Shown here: one piece after another, positions 53,457 to 64,000 of the stretch | Layout of the letters: each line of letters opens with the position of its first letter | Position numbering within the stretch: the first letter of the stretch is position 1 | Assembly (NCBI GenBank): GCA_018398805.1 | Contig: JAGFBZ010000261.1 | Coordinates: forward strand, 1,674,001-1,738,000 | Source of the DNA: Hirundichthys speculiger | Taxonomy: Eukaryota > Chordata > Actinopteri > Beloniformes > Exocoetidae | DNA length: 64,000 nucleotides | Reading direction: 5' to 3' | Position numbers and translations under genes: made by a program | The notes under the pieces: generated by a model | Databases searched by the model: none | Told to the model about the DNA's origin: nothing | The model's input: only the letters and a program-made list of their open reading frames with translations

Positions 53457-55509
53457 ATTATTCTGATTCCACACTGGAGCCTGAAAACGTTTGCAATAAT
53501 TCTGGTTTTGCTTCAGAGTTTTATTTGCCTCTTACCAGAGTGTTTTGGAAGTTGTTCACTTCTGAACACCTTTTACTGTAGCATTTGACTCAAGTAGACA
53601 TGGGTGAAGGCTGCTCCTTAACCAATACCCAGGGGAATACATGTAGCTCTTCTGACTTTCATCTTTGACTACCTGAAAAGTCATAATTAGAATAAAATGA
53701 TCCCATGCTGAGGTAATTTTACTTTTACCTTTCATACATTATAGCTTCTGGTTCGTACTAGAAGTGCTCTCTCTGGTCCTGTGTTCTCCGCTGATCTCAC
53801 TGCATACAGAAAGTATCCCCTGACAGCTGTTGAGCCTGTCTCATTTTAATATCAACTGAGATGAGAATTGCCTCGTTAGCAGTGTTTGACACAAACATCT
53901 TCTCTGATTTGATCCTGCTCGCTCACCGTTGCTGATCTAAAACAACAAAACCTTCCCGTCTCACAGGAACGTGTCAGAACAAAGGTTAACCGCCACGGAG
54001 GTGTGAGTGAGTCACTGTTTGCTCCACGGAGCACATTGTTGATCCGTGCACACTCGCTTGGATTGTGGACCCACAGGAAGAGATGTTCAGGTTCCCAGAA
54101 TGCAGCAAAAATCAACTTTTTCGATTGTGGATTGTGTTTGCATTTTGTCTAAAACAAAATTTTATTTCACATGCCCCTCAAGTATTGTGACCAAACAAAG
54201 TGCGGTTACTGTACATCTTATAACGTATATCTATATTGTATGTTTCTCAAGCACATAATTTAGTTTGTAGGCCTGTTTTTAAACCAATTATTTACAAAGA
54301 AATAAAAAAAAAACAAGGTAGGCGTCATTTAAAGGCAGTTCCTCCGGCTAGTCAGTGCGGGAGTGATAGCAGGGTCTAATCCTGTTTTACATTTCAGGGA
54401 TCCAGAATTAACAAAAGCATCTTCGAATACAGACAATAGATTGTAGCTTTAAAGACACAAGGAATTTATTTTTTGAGCATCAAATGCTTCCTTCCTTGCA
54501 AGCCGCAAAAGACCTTCTGCCTGTAATCACCGCGTCTCCACAGATGCCAGGCCACTACCACGGAATAACCTACTGTCATTTATTTATTTATTTTTTTTAT
54601 GAGTGTCATGTTTCCACAGAAATATTACCATGGCGTATTTAAGACTTAATCTGCATTCATGTCATGTGCACGATTAGCTGTCTCAGAGTACGCCCACTGT
54701 GTTTGGAATCTATGCTCCATGTACAAAAGATAGGGATCCTTACAGTACTCTTACAATGGAAAAGATAAACTCATTTGACTGTATTGGTTCAGGGGCTTTG
54801 TATGGGTCTCGTTTCTCATGCATTTCGCTAAACAGAGATGTTTCAAGATTTAAATGGGCACCATGCTGATGATTTGCCACCATGATGGCGCCTCTGCTGA
54901 GAATTCCTCATAAATTGTCAGTCTCTGACTGCTGACGGTAAATTTCTGTATCTTTATTGGATTGAGTGCCTTTCAAATCTGGAAAATAAGGAGTCTGCAG
55001 TCCACCATGTTTTATGCATCTGTTGCTTTTCTTTCACACTTCAAACACGCCAGCTGAAGCCTGTCTTGTGGTTTCACTGTCCGTGTGTGCGCCCCTCTCT
55101 TGTGGGACACACACAAATTAAAAAGCGGAGCTGCTGTAATTAAAGTATTGGTCTGAGGGGCTGGTTGGGATTCTCTCAGTCCTAATTTACCAGGATATTA
55201 AAAGGTGAGACTTGGAGACAAGTTTATTGTAATTCAAAATTAAAATTTGTCAGTGCAGATTCACATCTCACAACAGAAGCTTTGGAGGGTGTTATCAATG
55301 CCCAGCTGTATTTCAAATGGTGTACAATAACACTTTGGCTGATGAAGAACAGCAACATAAATATAAACAAGCAGAAGAGTCCCAGTGCTTTTCAAGTGAC
55401 TGTGAAGATTGCTTAAATACTTGGCATGATACCAAAATGAAAGTAAACAGAGAAAGTAGATGCCTGGATGAGCTGCTTTTGCAAACTGAATATGGATATA
55501 TTGATCTGA

Positions 55510-55536
55510 ACACACACACACACGCACACACACACA
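55510..55536. repeat. CA microsatellite
   Basis: ACAC repeats with one G interruption, about 27 bp. Confidence 0.95.
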
Positions 55537-58500
55537 AGAAAATTCAAAGGATTAAATTATGTAGGGGATTGATTCTTTAATGTCCTGGAGTAGAACAACA
55601 AACCCTCATTAACACTGCACAAATTAATTTTAAATATTTTTGAATAATAACGACACACAATGGTCTTACTGATACTAAAAGCCTCTGATTTTGCCCTTTA
55701 AATTACATTTTTTCTTCAAACAATTATAACAGCAATTACTTTGTGCTACATTCTTCTGCTGGGAACTTTAACAAGACGTGTGGGATCTTTTTAAAGGAGA
55801 CATACGATGCTTTTTTCCCAAAAGACAGAACTTATTGAAATCTTAGTCAAAAGTCAGGAACATGCTTAAATTGTCTTTCCACAGCGGCAGGTGCATTTCA
55901 AACTCTCACCAGCCTCTCAGTTTTTTTAGCCGGCCACTTTCATTGACATCTTCTAACTGCATGGGAGAAATAATGTAATAGATGTTTTTTTTTTAAAACC
56001 AAATTAGATGTTTATGTTTTTAAAATTGTGCTTCATTTTTTTTATAAATCAGTAACAAAAAAGGCAACGTAATTGGTCTGCTATTCCTAATCTTGTAAAG
56101 GATGTCCTTGTATCGTTATTGCAGACAACAGTGTTGCCAGATTGTCCATCTGTATTGTCTTCAGGCTTCTTACTTCTTAGCAGACGTTTACTCGAGCGCT
56201 TTGATTACTTTCAGTTTTGCTTGGATGTGGCTTCTTTGTCCCAAAAATGATGTGAAAATGTTAGTTTTATTGTGATTCGCATACTGGTGACAGGTTGACC
56301 AAAACTGACTCGTCTCGTTTTTCCATTATCAGATGTTTTCCACCAAAAAAAAAAAAAAAAAAAAATGAGAAAAAAAGGAAAAATATGAAATAGCAATAAC
56401 AAACAATAACCATTTTTTTTAGTTTTACTTGCTGTGTGTCTCTCCTGGGTTATTATTTTCATCATTTCATATATTTACATATTTTCATATAAAGAAGCAG
56501 AAAAATCCAACTCTCTGTGTCTTTTTTTTTTTTCTTTTATTTCATGGACGGTGCTGCTGTGTTGCCATGGTAACCTATTGTGTCTCACATAAAATATCTG
56601 AGTGAAGCAAATGGACTCTGCTGTGGAATGTCAAAAGATTGTTCGATTATTTTTTTAAATTATTTATCTTATATACCCGGCACAGTGGCAAGCAGGTTGA
56701 GCAAGAAGACACGCTGCTACGCAAACCCACCAGCCTTAGACGAGCGGCGGGTGCTAATGTCCCATCCTGCGCCACCCAGTTCTCAGGTGGACAGTTTGCA
56801 GCATGATGTGAAGTTAGAGATGTACGTGAGAAAGCTGTGTAACTCCACTCTGATCTGTTTCTGTAATGTCACAGTGTCCTCCAAGTTTAAACGACATCTT
56901 TTCAAACCTAGATGCCCCAAAGTGATGGGATTAAGTTTTCCTGAAGTTTGTGATTTGGTTGTCACTTCAGACACCTACATTTTGAGAGTATTTTTTTTTT
57001 TTGATTTCATGATATATAGCTGTTAATAACCCTCAAGTCATTTAAAGATCTCTGTTTTCATTCATTTTTATTTTTTGCCAAAAAAAGGGAAAACAATATG
57101 TGTGACGAATGGCCCACCAGGATGGCACATCTCTCACACAACACCAAGAGAAATGATGATGATCATCAGCTGTTATTATGTTCAGCTCTGGATGCCATTC
57201 ATCTTTATTTACCATCACATGGGAACACAGAAAATGTCAGATCATTACTTTAAAGTCCATCATAGTGACCCCTTTTATGACGAGCAGTTGTCATTTATCT
57301 GTGCTTGCACAAGCTATCACTCCTATGCACGCACAGAAGCACACACACATACAGAGAAAAGATGCACTTACCGTAGCTGCAGATGCCAAATGGATGCATT
57401 TACCTGTTTTACTTTCTGTGCATTAACTGTCAGTAGAAACCTTAGATCCACCAAAAGGTGACTGTTTAAAATATCCATGTCTGTCAAAATTGAAATATGC
57501 GACTGCATAGTTGAGCCAGCGACACCAACTTATTAATCACCCCCATATTTGCAGCCCAGACGGTGCACAGCAGAGCGACTTAAAACCAAACTGTCTGACT
57601 CTCCCATCTTTGCAGAAAACCTTCTGCAAGAAAAACAGGAGTTGACATGTCAAACCTCTTCCCACACATTTTCATAATCCCTTTTTCTGTGCCGTCTCCC
57701 TCCTTCTGTCGCTTGCTGTCTGATTCCTTCCCTGTACTTTTGAACTTTTCCCCCTTAATCCTATTTCATAAAAATGGCCCCTGCTTCTGGCCAGCTAGTG
57801 CGGCTGCAGAAGTCGAATTAAAGCCCAGCCATTTGCTTTCCAGCCAAGTGTGAATGAACAGGGAACTCTAAGAGAGGACCAAGCTGGGAGACACGAGTGG
57901 AGTGCAGGCAAAAAGATGGGATATGAAGGTGTGAGAAAGCGCTGATTAAAGATTCTCCCTAAACCACATTTCCAGTCACTGCTTCACCACCTTCATACAG
58001 AGGATGTCTTACCCTTTTTGTTCTTTTTTAAAAATCTTTTTTTAATTATTCTTTTTTTCTCACAATTAAATAGTCTTACTTTGTCCAGTAAAAAAAAAAA
58101 AAACATCTTATTTTCAGAATTTGTACAGTTCATTTGATTTGCAAAAACAAATGCACTTTAGTAAAAAAAAAAAAAAAAAAAAAGTCTGTGCTAAATGAAG
58201 GGCAATAAAAACAGAACCAGGGTCACCGGGTGATTGCTAAGCAATCTCCAAGTTCACGTATCGTACCCATTTTACAAAAAAATTACTACATAAACAGCCT
58301 TTCACTCATGGACATTGTTTCAATAAGGTTAATTGCACATCATCTTTTCCTGTCGAGTGCTGTATTATTTTCCATCCACTCTGGTATTGATGATAACGGC
58401 TGCATTAAGACTTCTCCAGTAAATCCCAGAAATTCTCAGCGTGTATGATTTCTAGATTCTGGTGGTGAGTCCATGAATGATTCGTCATTCTCCCTGCACC

Positions 58501-61500
58501 ACGGTTTTACATTTTGAGCCAGATGAATCATGGCATTGTTATCTTGCAATATGGCTGAGCTATGACAGACCAGAAAAATGTTCATGCGGGATATTCTGGT
58601 AGCCAGCGGACTTGCTTTTATTTGGGTACACAGTGTTGCTGAAAGTACCCCTGACCAAGTGAAGCCCAGATCTTCATGCTGGTCTGCATGCTTCAATGAG
58701 CCCTTCACTCTGAAAAATGCCAAATCTGGACTCATAATGTTTACTGTTTTTTTTTTTTTTTCCAGAATCCATTTTTTTTATGCATTTTTTGGAAATTCAA
58801 GCCTTTATACAGATCCAATGCAGTCTCAATTTGCACGTGGAAAAGCTCTTTTTTTTCACGATTAAACATTGCCATAAGTACTGTTAATTTTTTTTTAACT
58901 ATATTTCACCATTTCACCAACATTTTTCCAGTCATTCAAGATTTTTGTTTTTTCCCCAACCATATTTTTTTTCTCAGAGATTCTGCCTCAGCACTATGGT
59001 GTCAATTCAGAGTGAATCCAAACCCAAAATCTGAGAATCAAAATCTAAGAACCAAATGCCAGAATCTGTTGCCAAGAACTCCAAATCACTTCAGTACAGG
59101 AATCAAAAAATCCTATGATGATGCCCTGAGAATGGACTATTTGCTCGTTTGGGTAGTGTATTTCTATTGTCAATATTCTCTTTTATTGTGTGTTAAAATG
59201 CTCCGTGAAGTGTGAGAGATGGAGGGGAGATATGGTGCAATAGTTGACAGGAACAAAGAGTCAGACAGACAGAGGAGGCAGGCAGATTTGCAAGAGAGGG
59301 ACCAGGAGAGGCTGCCGTACCTTGCTTCAGGCTCATGGGAAATCTAACCAGGCAATATCCAAACCAAGTTGCTCTGCCCCTGCAACCTTAGCCCTACACA
59401 ATTACAATACTATTTGACAAAGATACTGAGTGAGGATCCCTTGCTATTTCTGTGGCTGCTTGTATCCAGCTGGAGCTTGATTTTATATAAAAGTACAAAA
59501 AAGGCATTAACACTGACTTATTGGAAGGAGAGGCCATGCAGCCAGGCAGAGCAGACAAACACAGTTTAAATGTCTTGACTCTCCACAGCCCTTGAGGGAC
59601 ACTGTAAAGGGCGAGTCAGGTGCTTATCATCTTGTCTGACCTTTACCTCTACTCCACATTATAACGGCTCACAGGTGACCTTAACGTGTGTGTCCTTGGT
59701 AGAGAGAGCAGCCTCCATGCATGAAGGCAGGATGAGGGGAGAAAAAGTGGATACAAATTGTCATCCTTACTTCTAAAGTCAGGATATTAATGTGGTAGAG
59801 GGTGTTATTAAAATACATATAAATAAGGACAATACCCTTTTGTTATGTAGTAGTCTAACTTTTGTACTAATTAAGATTATTGCTACTCATTGCTGATTTT
59901 CGGAAAGACTAAATTCCATGTTTCAGCTGCATAGTATTTTAGGTTAGCTGATGTTACATTGTCAGTGATCCTTTAACTTGCATAGCTGCAGAGGTTTTGT
60001 CTTGTAGATGAAGCATCTTTGAGTGGTTGTACTCTTTGGGGAAAATATCAGACACATGACTCCTTTTGTGCACCTTAATGGTTCCACCAGATGGAAGAAG
60101 GTAGTGAAGATGAATCAGTATCACAAGGCACTGGGGAGAATACCTGCAGAATTTAGATGGTGTCAGCATCCTCCGTGGCAAGAAATAAAAATAAAATCCT
60201 TCGCAAGGGTGTTCAGTCTTTATGAAATATCGTTGTCTTCATCTGTGAGGCTGGTTGTTTGTCTCTTGAAGTCTCCTCTAAGCAAAATTCTTCTTGTTTT
60301 CTTCTTTTGTTCTGAGAGTTATATCTATTTTGAACTGAGCTTCATATTTGAAATAGTCTTTTGTCTTCATGTTTTAGACCAGTGGTTCTCAAACTTTTCT
60401 TGCCATGCCCCTTTTGGAGGATGAAACATTTTAAGCCCACCACCCCACCCACCTCCCACCACCTGCCCAAAAATACATTTGTCAAGTTTAACTTTAATTA
60501 ATAGCGGTCGCCCTATTCTCTCTAAATAATGTATTGCTTCTTTGAAAAAGTAAGTTTTTGTCAGTCACTAGATTGCTCATTCAGACTATTTTTTAAATCA
60601 TTTTTAAATTAAATTGCAGCCAAATAGAATATCACATTAATAGAACAAAACCAGTAATTTCTATTTTTTCCATCAGTCTGTGTTTTTCCACCAGTTAGAT
60701 AAAATTAACAGAAAATATTCAATCATCTTGTTCAATCTTTGCAAAGAGTATTATTACTGAACCAGTTTTTCACTGCGGATAATTTGCAATAAGCTGAAAA
60801 GTGAAAACTATAAGATTACTTTGCACTATTTTAGACCAAGATATGTGAATGGTTCTATTTGTGCTTTTTTTTTCTAAATATATTTTTATCTTACATGTTT
60901 TACTTTGCCTTAAGCATGCACCAAATTTATATTCAAGAAACCACCGTTATTAGAAAGGCAGGTATCCAAGGCAGGTCCGGTAACAGGTCAGTCACATTTT
61001 TTCCGTTATAATATTTGCAGTTTGGGTTGTGGTGAAGTTATGCTAAAACACTGGCTGAGTTTGTCTGGAAGAGCACTGACCTGCTCATCAGTAGAAAGTC
61101 CACTTCCATCTCTGTCTGTCTGGCAGTTTCTCAATATGCGTTTTTGTCTGTGCTTCTATTCTTGTGTATTTGTGAAATGTCATTAGTCACAGAAGAAATA
61201 AAAGATAAAGATATGACTTTATTGTTGTGTGACTTCAATTTCTTGTGCAATGGAAGGTAGTTTTAAGATGTTTTCGTGCTAGAATGGCATTCTTCTAACT
61301 TAAAATTTGTGGTTGAATTACCAAAATAGACCCTGTTTAAAAATTTCAGACATTTTCTGAATGTTTTTTCTTTTCCCATAGGCAGTCATGGCAGTCTGTA
61401 GAGTGACCACAACACACAAGCACAAACCATGTTCCCTTAAAATATGACTATGCTCAGAATAATGCTAAGTGCTAAGTAGCTAAAATGATGACGGCCTGGT

Positions 61501-61859
61501 CTTTTGCCAGGGGTGAGCTAGTAGCATAGACACGATCAATCAAATGGAATCCTGCCATTTGATTGGTTGTTCATCATAAATTATATTGATTTACATGATT
61601 TTACCTGATGTGGTTAAAGAAAAAAAAAATCACTCCCCATACAGCTGTCATAGCTGAAAGTTCTAACTATTTAACATCCATCCAGAGACGAAAACTGGTT
61701 TGTGTACCAGGCTGTAGATATGTTTATTTCTGCTGTAAAGTTATGCATTTTAACATTGAGGATGATGGGGGTTTGATTTGTTTCGGAGCCAGCACCTAGT
61801 GGTCAGTCAAGAAACTGCAATAAAACCTCCTTCCTGATTGGCTTCAACCCAAATGTGGG

Positions 61860-62073
61860 GATGTTTTTTTTTGTTTTGTTTTTTTTTTGTTTTTTGTTTT
61901 TTTTTTTTGGGGGGGGGTGCTTTATTTATAGTGTAGAGAGAGACAGGAAAGTGAGGAAAACATGCAGCAAGGGGTTGAAGGCTGAGAATGGAACCTGCAA
62001 CTGCTGCAGGAGGACTGTCGCTTCTGTATATGGGCTGCCACTTAAACCACTGAACTACCTTGGGCTGCCCCTG
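61860..62073 (-). mobile_element. tRNA-derived SINE with A-rich tail
   Basis: Read on the minus strand from 62073: GGGGCAGCCCAAGG, then an A-box-like TAGTTCAGTGGTTTAAG, and about 45 bp later a B-box-like GGTTCCATTCTC. The body contains AACATGCAGCAAGGGG and AGAGAGAGACAGGAAAGTGAG on the + strand, a known fish SINE body. The element ends in a long A-rich tail (T-rich at 61862-61908 on the + strand). Pol III promoter boxes are imperfect. Orientation is clear from the tail. Confidence 0.75.
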
Positions 62074-62160
62074 TAGCGGATGGTTAGGGCAGGTGGATGA
62101 CGTATATGAGACTACAGTCCTCTTGCAGGGATCACATGTTCGACTCCCAGCCTGTGACCC
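62074..62160 (+). repeat. Second tRNA-like SINE head in the opposite orientation
   Basis: GATGGTTAGGGCAGGTGG resembles an A box. CATGTTCGACTCCC near 62128 resembles a B box (GTTCGANTCC). It abuts the minus-strand SINE head and is cut off at 62161 by the terminal TATAGACC of the next element. It is not a functional tRNA gene; I could not fold an acceptor stem. Confidence 0.45.
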
Positions 62161-63018
62161 TATAGACCTTTTCGGGCCAGCCCCCCGGAAGTACCCCGTC
62201 TGCCATTGCTGGAGTGTGCTACAGAGCTACACTTTCACCGGCTCGCAGATTAGCCAGTGTTTTTCTCTTTCTACAAATATATATTTTTATAATGTCGAGT
62301 CGGTTGAGTGGGAATACATGTTCCGTCATAAACTGTGCCAACAATGGCGTGAAAATTCAACAATGGAAGAAGAAAGTATGTGAAATACACAAGTCTTTAC
62401 TGCATGAAGACTGCCTTGTTTGCAGAACAAGAAGTTAGGAAGACGTGGGTGAAAAATATCAACAGAAAGGACTTTGTTCCAAATGAATACAGCCGGGTGA
62501 GTTTTCGTTAACATTCAATCTCATACTACTCATAGTCTTGCTGAGAGTCCCGGACGATTCTGGCCGAAAGAACAGCAGTATGAGGCTACTGTAGCCCTCG
62601 GCACTAGCACAAGCCTATAAATCAATCAATCAATCAATGAATTAGGGGAATGATAAAATAAATTAAATATAACATTAACACATAGCCTAATTTACCGCTA
62701 GCGTTAACGTTACAGTAGCATCATCTTTATGGCTTGTTGACGTTAGTTATAGCCAGCGTTGCATTTTTCACGTATTCCCACAATTTTTAGTGTTTGGTTA
62801 TGGAAATAGCATGATCTATTCCCATAATCAATCATTAAAAACAGCGATAAACTACCTTCATCTGTAACTGGAGGCCACTGCCTAACATCATCAATCCAAG
62901 ACATGTTTGCGTTATCAGTAACAAATGCTCAACGCTGCTGTGGAGCACCGCACAGTCCAGTTATGGCGGGGCCACTAGGGGGCGCATGTCCACAATTTTC
63001 AAGTCGAAAAGGTGTATA
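62161..63018 (+). mobile_element. Small DNA transposon remnant bearing a THAP-domain exon
   Basis: TATAGACCTTTTCGG (62161-62175) and TCGAAAAGGTGTATA (63004-63018) are inverted terminal repeats differing at only two positions (the fifth base differs and the last differs). A TA duplication is possible. Just inside is a promoter-like CCGGAAGT (ETS-type) at about 62185. The right side has CACTAGGGGGCGC. No full transposase is present. THAP-bearing fish transposons include ISL2EU/IS4EU, Kolobok and P-like elements; I cannot decide among them. Confidence 0.65.
62292..62496 (+). pseudogene. Broken THAP zinc-finger exon of the transposon
   Basis: ATG at 62292 begins MSSRLSGNTCSVINCANNG, which has the CxxxxC pair of a C2CH THAP finger. 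KIQQWKKKVCEIHKSLL then HEDCLVCR follow, a form I know from THAP modules of fish transposons. A frame break follows (TAG at about 62435). The neighbouring frame continues KTWVKNINRKDFVPNEYSR up to a good splice donor CGG|GTGAGT at 62496/62497. The second Cys-His pair would be in the next exon, which is not seen. It would have been a DNA-binding domain; it is now a pseudogene. Confidence 0.6.
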
Positions 63019-63682
63019 ATGTGTCTTCCCCATTCTCTCTCTCTGCCCTGATTTCCTGTTTCTCACTGTGAATAAAGGCCACTATTGCCACAAAAACTTA
63101 GAAAAAAGAGTTACCCAGCTGTGGGCGCCTGGTCTAATCACCACGAAAGCAGCGTTTGTTTTGGGTGACACACAAAAAGATATTGGTACCACCAGCAACA
63201 GCTTTCCAACCTAACTAATTAATAAATTAAAAATGAAGGGCAACATTCCCCCTCCAAACCACCCTTAGTTTAAGAATCACTGCTTTTATTTAATTAAAGA
63301 CCCTCTCATAATGTTGTGAGGGGTCTTGGAGGATCTGAATTCAACTTTCACCCCAAATTTACCTCTCCAAGATCATAGCAATCATGTCCCTGCAGAAGGT
63401 AGCATAATTATAATTTCCTTTTGTCATAATTTTAATAACTTGCTCCCCCTAGTTTACAAATAACAAATAAGTTTACAAATAAGAACAGTAATTTTCACAC
63501 AGACATAGAGCAGGTTTTAATTAGGTATTTTGTCACCATAGATGTATATTTTTTTTTGTCTAATCAGCATAGGTCATTCCCCGACTGATTAACTTATTAA
63601 ATTAAATTCAAAAGCAGTCTAAAAGAGTTATTCATACTTCCAGCATAAGTCAGTAACAAGCTGCTATATATTTTAACCAGCA

Positions 63683-63732
63683 TATATATGTATATATGTG
63701 TGTGTGTGTGTGTGTGTATAAAATATATATAC
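63683..63732. repeat. AT/GT microsatellite
   Basis: ATATATGTATATATG followed by about 20 bp of GT repeat and then ATAAAATATATATAC. Simple repeat. Confidence 0.95.
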
Positions 63733-64000
63733 TTACATTTGCCACCAGTTGGCTGTGGCAAACGTGAGTACTGTCTCAGGTAAAACAGGGGATCAGTGAC
63801 GTGTAACCTTATCACAGCTCTGAAAAAGCAACTCAGGGCAGCTAATACTATTATAAGCTCCAGTTGCTTCAAATGTGGGCATCTGTATTTTTAAAAAAAA
63901 AAACAACAGAAAACACTACACAGTGGATACGCCAGCCTTGACTGTGGCTCTTTTTTAACAAGGATCATATTACACCTCTAAATGCCAGTTATATCTCTCC

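Larger units (their letters stand above)
60380..63282. mobile_element. hAT (Charlie-like) element or element pair with nested insertions
   Basis: The left end CAGTGGTTCTCAAACTTTTC at 60380 and the right end TTAGTTTAAGAATCACTG at 63282 are inverted matches, the same type as at 772-3324. The flanking 8 bp (TTTTAGAC versus CTTTTATT) do not match well, so a single insertion is not proved. The interior contains a minus-strand SINE, a second SINE head and a small THAP-exon element. No hAT transposase was seen. The region 60480-61860 is AT-rich and unassigned. Confidence 0.5.

Overview
The window is teleost fish nuclear DNA. It carries the middle of one large-intron protein-coding gene embedded in repeat-rich intronic sequence. 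The fish assignment rests on a Rex3 retrotransposon, Tc1-like, piggyBac-like, EnSpm-like and several hAT elements, tRNA-derived SINEs, and a vertebrate SAM-domain gene with conserved exon phases. I cannot name the species.

The only host gene I can support is SAMD12 (sterile alpha motif domain-containing 12), on the + strand. Three internal coding exons are visible at 13788-13996, 20675-20804 and 33789-33929. All have good splice sites and matching phases (1/0, 0/1, 1/1). The first carries the N-terminal region; the second and third together encode the SAM domain. The first coding exon lies left of the window. The last lies to the right, or is an exon I could not recognise. Everything else is intron: more than 13.7 kb of intron 1, 6.7 kb of intron 2, 13.0 kb of intron 3 and more than 30 kb of intron 4. 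Intron 4 is the counterpart of the human intron that carries the FAME1 pentanucleotide expansion. Exon numbering and the human comparison come from memory.

Intron 1 is the richest in transposons. A hAT element with a perfect 8-bp target duplication (764-3332) contains a 5'-truncated Rex3 on the minus strand plus an unclassified block. A larger composite (about 4684-8362), bounded by CACTG-type ends with TTACAGTAA-like subterminal repeats, holds a truncated Tc1 element fused to a piggyBac remnant. Inside that remnant is an unusual array of 66-bp units, each itself palindromic, enclosed by a roughly 108-bp inverted repeat and a longer direct duplication. A 139-bp hAT MITE with a perfect target duplication, an abundant interspersed repeat and a LINE reverse-transcriptase tail follow.

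Introns 2 and 3 hold microsatellites, decayed LINE and Tc1 pieces and a few stretches that look like conserved non-coding DNA. Intron 4 holds three well-delimited hAT elements (35130-35548, 42051-43008, 50875-51715) and a right-end nest (60380-63282) with a minus-strand SINE, a second tRNA-like SINE head and a small element carrying a broken THAP-domain exon. No CRISPR, operon, bacterial gene, canonical tRNA/rRNA gene or intact transposase was found.
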